Below the pieces are notes generated by a model. It did no database searches. It was not told the origin of the DNA and worked only from the letters and a program-made list of their open reading frames with translations. Both the position numbers and the translations under genes were made by a program. From the NCBI GenBank assembly GCA_022843385.1, contig JALHNT010000021.1:1-64000 (forward strand): a stretch of DNA of 64,000 nt, written 5' to 3'. The stretch comes from Anaerolineae bacterium (GTDB taxonomy: Bacteria; Chloroflexota; Anaerolineae; Aggregatilineales; Phototrophicaceae). Below, one piece after another: positions 41,019-50,889 of the stretch (position 1 is the stretch's first letter; each line of letters starts with the position of its first letter).

Positions 41019-42419
41019 TCACGTCAGCGGTGCCAGTTCGCTGAGGATAGTCGGCAGGAATTCAGCGATAGTTGGATGCACCGGCAGCGTTTCCATCATC
41101 ACCCGGTAGCTGGCCTGGGTCGCCATGAAATAACTGATGCTTTGGATGACCTCGTCGCCGTGCAGCCCCAACACCGCCGCCCCCAGGAACTGCTCGGTAT
41201 CGGCATCGACCAGCAGCTTGATGAATCCGTCGGTCTCGGCCTGCTCGATAGCGCGCCCGATGCGGCTCATGGGCTTGATCGCCATCAGCACCCTGCGTCC
41301 GGATTGACGGGCTTCTTTCTCCGACAGGCCCACCCGACCCAGCGGCGGATCGGTGAAGAGGGCATAGGTGGTGATGCGGTTGGTCCATTTGCGCTGGCGA
41401 CCGAACAACAGGTTGTCACGCACAATCTCGTAATCCTGATAAGCCGTATGGGTGAATGCGCCCTTGCCGTTCACATCACCCAGCGCATATACGCCGGCTG
41501 CCGTTGTCTCCAGGTATTCGTTGACCTTGATGAAGCCGCGCCCGTCGGTTTCGATGCCGACCGTCTCCAGGTTGAGTTGATCGGAGTTGGGGATGCGCCC
41601 GATGGCGTTCAGCCAGTGTGATCCGGTGATGGTCTGTTCCTGTCCGGTGACTTCGTTGCGGATGAAGACCCGAACGCCGTTCGCAACCGGCTCGGCCTTG
41701 AAGATGACGCTGTTGGTATGCACCGTGATGCCTTCAGCGGCGAAGATACGATGCACTTCTTCCTTGATGTCCTCGTCTTCGCGGGTGATTAAGCACTGCG
41801 ACGTCTCGATGATGGTCACCTGGCTGCCCAGCCGCCGAAAGGCCTGTCCCATTTCCAGGCCGATGTAACTACCACCCAGGATTATCAGGTGTTCCGGCAG
41901 CGCCTCCAGCCGCAGCGCCCGTTCGCTGTCGAGCCAGTTGACCTGGTCAATCCCTTCAATCGGCAGGGCGCGTGCGCGTGTGCCGGTGTTGATGAAAACC
42001 TGCGGCGCTTCGACCACCTCATCGCCCATCTGCACCTGATAACGCCCATCTACCTTGCCGAGGAAGCGGGCGTAGACCGAATAGACATCCAGACCCTCAG
42101 TGCCGCGCAGCCAGCCCTCGATGCCCTGGCTGGTGTCCTCGATAATGCCGACCACGCGCTCGCGGACACGCGCCCAGTCGATGCTGAACGAGTCGATCTT
42201 CACGCCGAAGTCGGCCCCCCGACGCGCCATGTGAGCGGCGTGGGCGCTGGCGATCAGCGTCTTGGTCGGGCGACAACCGTAGTTGACGCACGAGCCGCCG
42301 AAGCGATAGCCCTCGGCCACCGCCACTCGTTTCCCCTGTTTCACCAGTTGGGTCGCCATGGCCGGGCCAGCCTGTCCGGTGCCGATCACGACTGCATCAT
42401 AGTGCTTGACCACATTCAA
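41019..42419 (-). CDS. FAD-dependent pyridine nucleotide-disulfide oxidoreductase (mercuric-reductase/LPD-like)
   Basis: 466 residues. FAD site DAVVIGTGQAGPAMATQLVKQG; redox disulfide C44-x4-C49 in GGSCVNYGCRPTKTL; NAD(P) site LIILGGSYIGLEMGQAFRRLG; second FAD site TTAAGVYALGDVNGKGAFTH; dimerisation domain with HPTIAEFLPTIL holding the active-site His. The GGSCVNYGCRPTK word is shared by mercuric reductase-like and other class I enzymes; no Hg-binding N-terminal domain or C-terminal CC pair (ends ELAPLT), so mercury reduction is unlikely. Substrate unknown. 60 nt after the TetR gene in the same direction; perhaps an electron donor for the divergent P450, though that is only a guess. Confidence 0.88.
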   Translation of the reverse strand: MNVVKHYDAVVIGTGQAGPAMATQLVKQGKRVAVAEGYRFGGSCVNYGCRPTKTLIASAHAAHMARRGADFGVKIDSFSIDWARVRERVVGIIEDTSQGIEGWLRGTEGLDVYSVYARFLGKVDGRYQVQMGDEVVEAPQVFINTGTRARALPIEGIDQVNWLDSERALRLEALPEHLIILGGSYIGLEMGQAFRRLGSQVTIIETSQCLITREDEDIKEEVHRIFAAEGITVHTNSVIFKAEPVANGVRVFIRNEVTGQEQTITGSHWLNAIGRIPNSDQLNLETVGIETDGRGFIKVNEYLETTAAGVYALGDVNGKGAFTHTAYQDYEIVRDNLLFGRQRKWTNRITTYALFTDPPLGRVGLSEKEARQSGRRVLMAIKPMSRIGRAIEQAETDGFIKLLVDADTEQFLGAAVLGLHGDEVIQSISYFMATQASYRVMMETLPVHPTIAEFLPTILSELAPLT

Positions 42420-42479
42420 CCCTTTCGTTCAACCGGTTCATGTATGCACACGGTATTGACGGGCAGCCCTGCGCCGACG

Positions 42480-43106
42480 TTACACCGATGCTGGTGCGAG
42501 CGCGAGCTGGATGGTCTTGCCCAGGCGCGTCAACAGATCATCGACCTGCTCACGGGTGATTTCATTCCAGTGCCGGATCATCCAGTCGTCGCCGGCGCTG
42601 TCGATGCCCACCACCAGCGCCACCAGGATGTCGTGTGGCAGATCCGTCCGCACCACGCCCAGCTTCTGCCCCTGGATCAACACTTTGTCCAGCCAGTCCC
42701 ACAAGTTCGTCAGCTCTAAATCGTAATCGGGCGGGAGGCGCCCGCTGTTCATCAATTCGCGCAGCGCTTTGCTGATGCCCAGGAAGGCAGGGGTATCGAA
42801 CAGTCGCTGGATCGGTTCGCGGTGCAGACTGAGCAGCGTCGGCCAGTAGGTCTCGGCGGTCAGCGTCAGCGGATCAATCAGCAGCAGGTCGGTGATCTGC
42901 CCGGTGTATTCCTGCACCACCGCCCGGAACAGATCGGCCTTATCGTCGAAGTAGTAATAGGCCGCGCCTTTGCTCAGGTCAACACTCTCCAGGATGCGGT
43001 TGATCGACGCGCCCTCGTAACCATAGGCCGAGAATTCGGTGGCAGCCGCTTCGAGGATGGCGCGGCGTTTGGCTTCGGGCAGCTTTTGAAAACGAGGTCG
43101 CGGCAT
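42480..43106 (-). CDS. TetR-family regulator
   Basis: 208 residues. DNA-binding domain at 10-60: LPEAKRRAILEAAATEFSAYGYEGASINRILESVDLSKGAAYYYFDDKADLFRAVV. The C-terminal ligand domain is helical with no recognisable effector. Transcribed away from the P450 gene; a TATAAT box at 43138-43143 (minus strand) and a dyad acccc-taaaattt-ggggt (43149-43168) lie before it. Likely represses itself, the downstream FAD enzyme and the P450. Confidence 0.9.
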   Translation of the reverse strand: MPRPRFQKLPEAKRRAILEAAATEFSAYGYEGASINRILESVDLSKGAAYYYFDDKADLFRAVVQEYTGQITDLLLIDPLTLTAETYWPTLLSLHREPIQRLFDTPAFLGISKALRELMNSGRLPPDYDLELTNLWDWLDKVLIQGQKLGVVRTDLPHDILVALVVGIDSAGDDWMIRHWNEITREQVDDLLTRLGKTIQLALAPASV

Positions 43107-43148
43107 GATCCATCATTTCTGCTGAGGCATTTTCACCATTATAGCCAC

Positions 43149-43230
43149 AACCCCTAAAATTTGGGGGTACAACACAGACCGGAAATCCATACTCTTGATT
43201 TAGACCATCAAGTCTAATTTTGAAGTCTAA
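43149..43230. promoter_or_regulatory. Operator region between TetR and P450 genes
   Basis: Perfect 18-bp palindrome TTAGAC-catcaa-GTCTAA at 43200-43217, plus a further GTCTAA half-site at 43225-43230. A second dyad (cccc-taaaattt-gggg) lies at about 43151-43166. The first is typical in size for a TetR-family operator and lies just before the P450 start. Confidence 0.7.
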
Positions 43231-43250
43231 TGCGAATTGAGGCAAAAACC

Positions 43251-44462
43251 ATGACAACCCTGATGACCCAGGTTGATATTTTCAGCCCGGAATTCCGCCG
43301 CGATCCTTATCCGACGTATCGTCTGCTGCGCGACGAGATGCCGGTCTACCCGTCCACTTCGGAGAAGGGGCTGGAGATGTGGCTGGTCACGCGCTACGAC
43401 GATGCCCTGACCCTGTTGAAAGATGACCGGCTCATCAAAAACCGGATGTCGCTGCTGCCGCCGGAGATGGTCGCGGCACTGGATATTCCCGATGTGGTCA
43501 AACCCATGATGCGGAATATGCTCGATCTGGACGCGCCAGACCACACCCGGCTGCGGGCGCTGGTGCACAAGGCTTTCACTCCCGCGCTGGTCGAACGGAT
43601 GCGCCAGCAGACGCAGACCATCGCCGATGAGCTGCTGGATGCGGTGGCGGCGCGGCGCAGCATGAACCTGATGGATGACTTCGCCTTTCCGCTGCCAATG
43701 ACGGTCATCTCCAACATTCTGGGCATCCCGGCGGCGGATCGTGACCGGTTCCGCCAGTGGTCGAACGACATCATTGACCGCGAACTGGATGACGATATGG
43801 AAGCCGTCGTCCCAATCATGAGCGCGTTCTTTGGCTATCTTGATGTCCTGTTCGAGGCACGGCGTCGTCAGCCGCAGCCTGATCTGATAACCGCACTGGT
43901 GGAGGCCGAAGAAGCCGGCGACAAACTCAGCCAGGATGAACTCTATGCGATGGTCATGCTGCTCATCATCGCCGGTCACGAGACGACGGTCAACCTGATC
44001 GGCAACGGGACACTGGCGCTGCTGTGTCATCCCGATCAGATGGCGCTGCTGCGACAGAATCCGGGGCTGGCTCGTGGAGCAGTAGAGGAAATGCTGCGCT
44101 ACGACTCGCCGGTGCAGGTGGCAACCGAGCGCTATGCCCGCGAGGAAATGGTGTTTGCCGGACAGCATATCAACCAGGGTGACCTCATGTTGGCGGCGCT
44201 GGGGTCGGCTAACCGTGACCCGCAGCGCTTCACCGACCCGGATCGGTTCGACATCACGCGGGAGGACAACCGGCATCTCTCGTTCGGGCAGGGCATCCAT
44301 TACTGCATCGGTGCGCCGCTGGCTCGGATGGAAGCGGCGATTGCCTTCAACACGCTGCTGCGCCGGTTGCCCGGTCTGCGCCTGGCTGTCGCGCCGGATG
44401 AACTGACGTATCGTCCGAATATGTTCCTGCGCGGCCTGACCCGTCTGCCAGTGGAGTGGTAG
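43251..44462 (+). CDS. Cytochrome P450
   Basis: 403 residues, bacterial soluble class. I-helix oxygen-binding AGHET (241-245), ExxR at E280-R283 (EEMLRY), K-helix following, haem loop FGQGIHYCIGAPLARMEA with axial Cys352. N-terminus lacks a membrane anchor. Typical CYP1xx-like length and words (LDLDAPDHTRLRALVHKAFTP; ANRDPQRFTDPDRFDITR). Substrate unknown; no ferredoxin or reductase gene is directly beside it. ATG 43251 with GAGGC eight nt upstream is preferred to the ATG at 43230, which lies in the operator. Confidence 0.95.
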   Translation: MTTLMTQVDIFSPEFRRDPYPTYRLLRDEMPVYPSTSEKGLEMWLVTRYDDALTLLKDDRLIKNRMSLLPPEMVAALDIPDVVKPMMRNMLDLDAPDHTRLRALVHKAFTPALVERMRQQTQTIADELLDAVAARRSMNLMDDFAFPLPMTVISNILGIPAADRDRFRQWSNDIIDRELDDDMEAVVPIMSAFFGYLDVLFEARRRQPQPDLITALVEAEEAGDKLSQDELYAMVMLLIIAGHETTVNLIGNGTLALLCHPDQMALLRQNPGLARGAVEEMLRYDSPVQVATERYAREEMVFAGQHINQGDLMLAALGSANRDPQRFTDPDRFDITREDNRHLSFGQGIHYCIGAPLARMEAAIAFNTLLRRLPGLRLAVAPDELTYRPNMFLRGLTRLPVEW

Positions 44463-44500
44463 CCCGTGTGTAAGCAGACTGCCCTGATGCGTTCAAGCCG

Positions 44501-44671
44501 TCAGGGAAGCCCCCTTTTGATTGAGCGAGCTACACAATCGCTGTCGGGGTGGAAGTCATCGCCCAGCACCGAGCCAAACAACCACAGCCGCACGATGTGA
44601 TGCTTCTCACAGAACGCCGCGATCTGCTGATAGGGGATGTCCACTGCGGTTGTGGTGGGGATGATTGTCAT
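44501..44671 (-). pseudogene. Truncated MntA-type nucleotidyltransferase fragment
   Basis: The first 133 nt (44539-44671) are about 93% identical to the start of the intact gene at 45027-45341, then the sequence diverges directly after the Ser-Asp of the catalytic motif and reaches a stop. The remnant reads MTIIPTTTAVDIPYQQIAAF, keeps GSVLGDDFHPDSD, but has lost the second and third Asp of DSDID and two nearby Arg (to Gly, His). Not functional. Its position downstream of the HepT gene suggests a tandem duplication that lost its middle. Confidence 0.85.
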
Positions 44672-44734
44672 CAGGTCTTCTCTAAGTTCCCTCAGATGTT
44701 GGCGGAACTGATTTCAGTATGGCCTCCAATTGAG

Positions 44735-45040
44735 CTATGAGGGGAGGTACACCTCGGTTGCGGTGCGCCAGATAACCTCGTTCTTGACCCGTTCATACCC
44801 GTGTACCAGCCATTGGCGCATACCCACGATTTCTCCCCAACGGATCTCTGGATACAGCGTACGGGTTTCGCTGCTTACCTGCGCTGCTGCTTCCCCAACG
44901 ATTTGCAATGCATAGCGCAGACCATAGGAAAACAGTTTATCCTGATCGAGGTCAGCCTGGCTTCTACCGTGTATGAATTGAAGGACTGTCATGGCTTCAT
45001 CGCGCATATGCCGCAGCCGAACGATGTCACGCGCGTTCAT
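44735..45040 (-). CDS. HepT-like HEPN toxin (DUF86)
   Basis: 101 residues, all helical HEPN domain. The ribonuclease motif R-x4-H-x-Y is intact at R75-H80-Y82 (MRQWLVHGYERV). Forms a toxin-antitoxin pair with the nucleotidyltransferase gene upstream, which it overlaps by 14 nt. In characterised pairs the MntA partner AMPylates the Tyr of this motif to silence the toxin; here both motifs are intact, so the same mechanism is likely. Confidence 0.93.
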   Translation of the reverse strand: MNARDIVRLRHMRDEAMTVLQFIHGRSQADLDQDKLFSYGLRYALQIVGEAAAQVSSETRTLYPEIRWGEIVGMRQWLVHGYERVKNEVIWRTATEVYLPS

Positions 45041-45341
45041 AAATCACCTGAGCACTTCGCATGACTTGTTTCTGAATGTAAGGACTGAGACCATCGGGAG
45101 TCCCGAAATCAATCGCCCGTCCGAGGATGGCGCTCAATTCATCCGGCATACCGAAATAGGCCAGCCCCGGCACATGGTCGGGGTCGAACTCGACCAGCAC
45201 ATCGATGTCGCTGTCGGGGCGGAAGTCATCGCGCAGCACCGAGCCAAACAACCACAGCCGCACGATGTGATGCTTCTCGCAGAACGCCGCGATCTGCTGA
45301 TAGGGAATGTCCACTGCGGTGCCAGTCGGGATGATCGTCAT
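45027..45341 (-). CDS. MntA-like nucleotidyltransferase antitoxin
   Basis: 104 residues, minimal nucleotidyltransferase. Motif GS-x-L-R-x-D...DSDIDVLVEF with G33-S34, D45 and D47 intact. Typical antitoxin of HEPN/MNT modules that modifies its toxin partner with AMP. Followed at once by the HepT gene. A damaged copy of its 5' part lies downstream of the toxin gene at 44501-44671. Confidence 0.93.
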   Translation of the reverse strand: MTIIPTGTAVDIPYQQIAAFCEKHHIVRLWLFGSVLRDDFRPDSDIDVLVEFDPDHVPGLAYFGMPDELSAILGRAIDFGTPDGLSPYIQKQVMRSAQVIYERA

Positions 45342-45429
45342 GTGATTACTTGGCCTGCAATTTACCCTTGTTGCGACTAATCCCGTGAGCGTATATCAAA
45401 TGCCTGGGCAAACAGATGAAAGCAGCGCT

Positions 45430-45645
45430 TTAGCCATCGAGCCGATTCTCCAAATCACGCATGATCTGAAGCAGTTGGGCCGCCCCATCGGCTGAGTCAG
45501 TTTGCGACCACCACTCATACTCGCTACCCGCCTGCGGCAGGTATTTGGTTCGGGTTGAAATATCCTTCAACAGCAGTTGAACAGCTCGGAATTGATCTTC
45601 CGTTTCAAGTTGATGCAGCGCTTCAAACAATTCCTGTACACTCAT
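45430..45645 (-). CDS. Small hypothetical protein upstream of HepT/MntA
   Basis: 71 residues, MSVQELFEALHQLETEDQFRAVQLLLKDISTRTKYLPQAG..., helical, acidic, no family recognised; it has the size of an antitoxin but no toxin gene joins it directly. ATG 45645 has TGAGG six nt upstream; ATG 45660 is also in frame with a weaker site. A TATAAT box at 45714-45719 (minus strand) may serve this gene and the HEPN/MNT pair. Gap to MntA is 88 nt. Confidence 0.5.
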   Translation of the reverse strand: MSVQELFEALHQLETEDQFRAVQLLLKDISTRTKYLPQAGSEYEWWSQTDSADGAAQLLQIMRDLENRLDG

Positions 45646-45740
45646 CGTTTGCCTCATCATGGATGGCTTCGTTTGAACGGCATGATCGTCATGCTTGCGT
45701 TACTCCTACCGACATTATAACGCCGAAAACAGCCGCAGCT

Positions 45741-46664
45741 TCACGTCACATGCGGACGCCGCGCTTCGATCACCACCCAGTCGCCGTCCGCTTGCTGACG
45801 CCGATGATACGGTTCGAGGCCGGTGGAACGCAGCGCCACTTCGACATCATCCGCCTGATCCAGCGTCAGCCCGCTGAAGATCGCCAGCCCGCCGGGGCGC
45901 ACGATGTCGCCCAGATGCTCGCCGCACATGGCGATGATGATGCGCGCCAGGATGTTGACCACGATCAGGTCGAAGCGCCGCGCTGATGTGACCAGGCTCT
46001 CCAGGCTGCCTTCCTGCGCTGTGATCGGCTCGGCCACGCCATTCTGCTCGATGTTCTCCTGCGTCACTTTCACCGCCACCGGGTCGATGTCCAGCGCCAG
46101 CACATGCGCCGCCCCCAGCTTGACGGCCGTGATCGCCAGGATGCCTGAGCCGCAGCCCAGGTCGAGCGCCTTGATCCCCGGCTGTACCAGGTCTTCCAAC
46201 GCCTGCATACACAACTGGGTGGTGGGGTGGGTGCCAGTGCCGAAGGCCATGCCCGGATCGAGCGCGATCACGATGTCATCCGGCTGGGTTTCGACCTCGA
46301 TCCAGCGTGGGCGGATGAACAGCCGTCGTCCCAGCCGCACCGGGTGGTAATGGGCTTTCCAGGCTTCGGCCCAATCCTGTTCATGCACGATGGTGTAAGT
46401 GGGGTGGGGCATCGGATACATCAGGCTCATGTGACCCAGCGCCACTTCCAGCTTCAGTTTGGCCTCTTCTGCCCGTTCGTCCGCCGGGATATAGGCGCGT
46501 ACCGTCAGCCGTTCCGGGGGCGGCGCATCGCCATCGTCATACAACTCCGGCATGATGCCTTCCTGCTCAATCGAAACACCCTGATGACCATAGCGGTTGA
46601 GCAGTTCGGCCACCGCTTCCGCTGCTTCGCCATCCACACTCAACGCAATCTCAATCCAGTCCAT
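45741..46664 (-). CDS. prmA: Ribosomal protein L11 methyltransferase
   Basis: 307 residues. N-terminal L11-recognition domain (1-100, WIEIALSVDGEAAEAVAELLNRYG), linker with HEQDWAEAWKAHYHPVRLG, then the SAM domain: DPGMAFGTGTHPTTQLCMQALE, motif I LDLGCGSGILAITAVKLGA, LDIDPVAV, and IVVNILARIIIAM where the NPPF-type motif appears as VNILA, as in PrmA. Last gene of the heat-shock operon order hrcA-grpE-dnaK-dnaJ-prmA, found in many Gram-positive bacteria; a terminator after dnaJ implies partial separation. Confidence 0.95.
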   Translation of the reverse strand: MDWIEIALSVDGEAAEAVAELLNRYGHQGVSIEQEGIMPELYDDGDAPPPERLTVRAYIPADERAEEAKLKLEVALGHMSLMYPMPHPTYTIVHEQDWAEAWKAHYHPVRLGRRLFIRPRWIEVETQPDDIVIALDPGMAFGTGTHPTTQLCMQALEDLVQPGIKALDLGCGSGILAITAVKLGAAHVLALDIDPVAVKVTQENIEQNGVAEPITAQEGSLESLVTSARRFDLIVVNILARIIIAMCGEHLGDIVRPGGLAIFSGLTLDQADDVEVALRSTGLEPYHRRQQADGDWVVIEARRPHVT

Positions 46665-46710
46665 GAATATCCTTATCCCTGCTGCCAGAAAATCACCGGC
46701 TCATCATAAC

Positions 46711-46738
46711 AAAAAGAGCGCCCTCTCGGAACGCTCTT
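46711..46738 (-). terminator. Rho-independent terminator after dnaJ
   Basis: Minus strand AAGAGCG-TTCCGAGAGGG-CGCTCTT followed by TTTG; inner bases pair further. Lies 22 nt after the dnaJ stop and 47 nt before prmA, so prmA needs read-through or its own promoter. Confidence 0.85.
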
Positions 46739-46760
46739 CATCGTCGTCAATCACGCGCGG

Positions 46761-47912
46761 CTACTGCTGCTGTTCGCCGCCGAAGAAATCCATCACCCGG
46801 TCGAAGAAGCCGCGCCCATGCCCGGATTGCGCCACCGGCGTTTTGCCAAAGGTCGCGGCTAACTGCTCGAACAATGCGCGTTGTTCACCGGTCAGATTGG
46901 TCGGCACAGCCACCTGCACATACACCAGCTCATCACCGCGTCCACTGTTGCTGCCATCGCTGCGTAGTCGGGGGATACCCTTGCCCCGCAGTCGGAACAC
47001 CTTGCCCGTCTGCGTCCCGGCGGGAATAACCAGCTCGACATCGCCATCGACCGTCGGCACATTGATCTTGTCGCCCAGCGCCGCCTGCGCCACATTGAGC
47101 GTGATATCGAGGATGATGTCGTTATCCTTGCGCTTGAAGAACTCATGCGCTTTGACATCGATCACCACGTACAGGTTGCCCGATGGCGCGCCGCGTTCGC
47201 CGGCATCGCCTTCGCCGCGAATCTGGATTTGCAGTCCTTCACGCACGCCCGGTGGAATCTGCACTTTCAGGTTGGCCTTCTGCCGCACCCGTCCCACGCC
47301 GCTGCACGTATGGCACGGGCTAGGGTTGATCTCGCCACGTCCCTGGCAGCGCGGGCAGGTACTCGTCCGCACCATCGCCCCCAGGAAAGTCTGATCGACC
47401 CGGCGGATTTCGCCCGTCCCTTTACACTCCGGACAGCGGGTAGGGGTCGTGCCGGGTTCGGCACCGGTGCCAGTGCAGGTCTCACAATTCGCCAGCCGCT
47501 CGAATTCCACCGGCTTCTCGATGCCGAAGATCGACTCTTCAAAGCTGACGGTCACATCCGCCCGCCGGTCATCACCGGGTCGGGGGCCGCGCCGCCGCGC
47601 CCCGCCGCGCCCGCCGGAAGCCATGTTGAAGAACTCTTCAAAGATTTCCTCGAAGCCGCTCACACCGGCACCGCTGAAGCCGCCCGCCCCCTGGTTGACG
47701 CCAGCCGCGCCGAAGCGATCATAACGCGCCCGCTTGTCGTCGTCCGAGAGGACTTCGTAAGCCTCGTTGATTTCTTTGAATTTGGCTTCAGCATCGCCAT
47801 GCTGGCTCACATCCGGATGATACTCACGGGCGAGCTTGCGAAAGGCCTTCTTGATGTCGTCTTTGTTGGCGTTCCGTTGGACGCCCAATACTTCATAGTA
47901 ATCGCGGGGCAT
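46761..47912 (-). CDS. dnaJ: Chaperone DnaJ
   Basis: 383 residues, type I DnaJ. J domain 1-70 with the HPD motif ([12 protein letters not shown]), Gly-rich part ([19 protein letters not shown]) with an extra [14 protein letters not shown] stretch, four CxxCxGxG zinc repeats ([32 protein letters not shown]), two C-terminal substrate-binding domains. Activates DnaK ATPase and delivers unfolded protein. Between dnaK (118 nt upstream) and prmA. Confidence 0.98.
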   Translation of the reverse strand: MPRDYYEVLGVQRNANKDDIKKAFRKLAREYHPDVSQHGDAEAKFKEINEAYEVLSDDDKRARYDRFGAAGVNQGAGGFSGAGVSGFEEIFEEFFNMASGGRGGARRRGPRPGDDRRADVTVSFEESIFGIEKPVEFERLANCETCTGTGAEPGTTPTRCPECKGTGEIRRVDQTFLGAMVRTSTCPRCQGRGEINPSPCHTCSGVGRVRQKANLKVQIPPGVREGLQIQIRGEGDAGERGAPSGNLYVVIDVKAHEFFKRKDNDIILDITLNVAQAALGDKINVPTVDGDVELVIPAGTQTGKVFRLRGKGIPRLRSDGSNSGRGDELVYVQVAVPTNLTGEQRALFEQLAATFGKTPVAQSGHGRGFFDRVMDFFGGEQQQ

Positions 47913-47982
47913 AGCGTGTTATGTGAACCTCTAGGGAAAAGTTGGACCCGTCCTGAGCATCTTCGGGCTATCAGACGCCAAA

Positions 47983-48009
47983 AGGGGAGTGCTTCATCAA
48001 CACTCCCCT
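47983..48009 (-). terminator. Hairpin between dnaK and dnaJ
   Basis: Perfect 9-bp arms aggggagtg / cactcccct with a 9-nt loop; on the minus strand followed by TTTTGG. Lies 21 nt after the dnaK stop. Probably lowers dnaJ transcription relative to dnaK. The arms are not CIRCE sequence. Confidence 0.75.
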
Positions 48010-48030
48010 GTCATCATTCATCGCTGTCGA

Positions 48031-49926
<1,896 letters not shown>

Positions 49927-50015
49927 TGTTATTTGCTACTCCTCATTACGTAGGATCGAATGTCGATGCGCCTCGCCGGATCAGGTTGGGTATCCAGCGC
50001 GTTCTGTCGTAAAGG

Positions 50016-50591
50016 TCAGTTCGCCACCTTGACGATGGCCGGGCGCAGCACCTTGTCGCCCCGGACGTACCCTTTTTGCAGCGTGGCGATCACATGACCG
50101 CTCTCAACCTCGCTGCTGTCTTCCTTCATCACCGCTTCGTGCCGGTTGGGGTCGAATACCTCGCCCGTCGGATCGATGACCGCTACCCCGCGATCTTCGA
50201 GCGTCTTTTGCAGCTTGCGATAGATGCCGCCGACGCCGTTGATCCAGGGGTTTTCTTTCATGTCCGCTGGCACATTCGCCATCGCCCGCTCCAAATCGTC
50301 AATGATCGGCAGCAGGTTCATCAGCGCATCCACCACCGCGCTCTCGCGCAGGTCTTTCATCTGGGTTTCAGTGCGCTTTTTGTAATTGTTGAAGTCAGCC
50401 CGTTCGCGCAGCCACCCCTCTTTGAATTCAACCGCCTCGCGTTTGGCCGTCTCGAATTCCGCTACCGAAATCAATGGTGCGCTTTCAGGGAGATCAGCTG
50501 GGGTTGGGGGGGCATCTGCCGTCGCTTCCGGAACGCTGCCCGGTTCCGTTGGTTCAGCGACCTGAGTCGTTTCCTCTTGGCTCACAGTCAT
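50016..50591 (-). CDS. grpE: Nucleotide exchange factor GrpE
   Basis: 191 residues. Acidic N-terminus (QEETTQVAEPTEPGSVPEATADAPP), long coiled coil (EFETAKREAVEFKEGWLRERADFNNYKKRTETQ), then the four-helix and beta domain with VDALMNLLPIIDDLERAM, GGIYRKLQKTLEDRGV, GEVFDPNRHEAVM and LQKGYVRGDKVLRPAIVKVAN. Releases ADP from DnaK. The ATG at 50591 directly follows AAGAGG; a GTG two codons later (50585) has better spacing, and either may be used. No gene is seen in the 250 nt before it (50640-50889). Confidence 0.97.
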   Translation of the reverse strand: MTVSQEETTQVAEPTEPGSVPEATADAPPTPADLPESAPLISVAEFETAKREAVEFKEGWLRERADFNNYKKRTETQMKDLRESAVVDALMNLLPIIDDLERAMANVPADMKENPWINGVGGIYRKLQKTLEDRGVAVIDPTGEVFDPNRHEAVMKEDSSEVESGHVIATLQKGYVRGDKVLRPAIVKVAN

Positions 50592-50889
50592 CCTCTTTTT
50601 GACAAGATCAAACCATCTACGGTGGCGCATGGATTGCACTTACTATAGGCGATAGTGTATCAGAATCGCGTTAACGCCGACATGATAGGGGGATGAGCAG
50701 AATTAAGATAGGGACAGTGCTGTTTTGAGGGAGCAATCTGAGCTGGACCGGTTCTCCGCCCGGAGAGGACAATTGATGGGAACATAATTGTGGATCAGCC
50801 GCCAGATACCGGAAAAATCAGTTGGGGAATTTCTTGTCTGCCTCTCGTTCCACTACCCACCGCGCCGCGTCTGGAATAACCCTAATGGG

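Noticed and set aside
47983..48009. CIRCE element in front of dnaJ
   Set aside because: The 9-9-9 geometry fits but the arms are AGGGGAGTG/CACTCCCCT, not TTAGCACTC/GAGTGCTAA, and it lies after dnaK with a T-run like a terminator.
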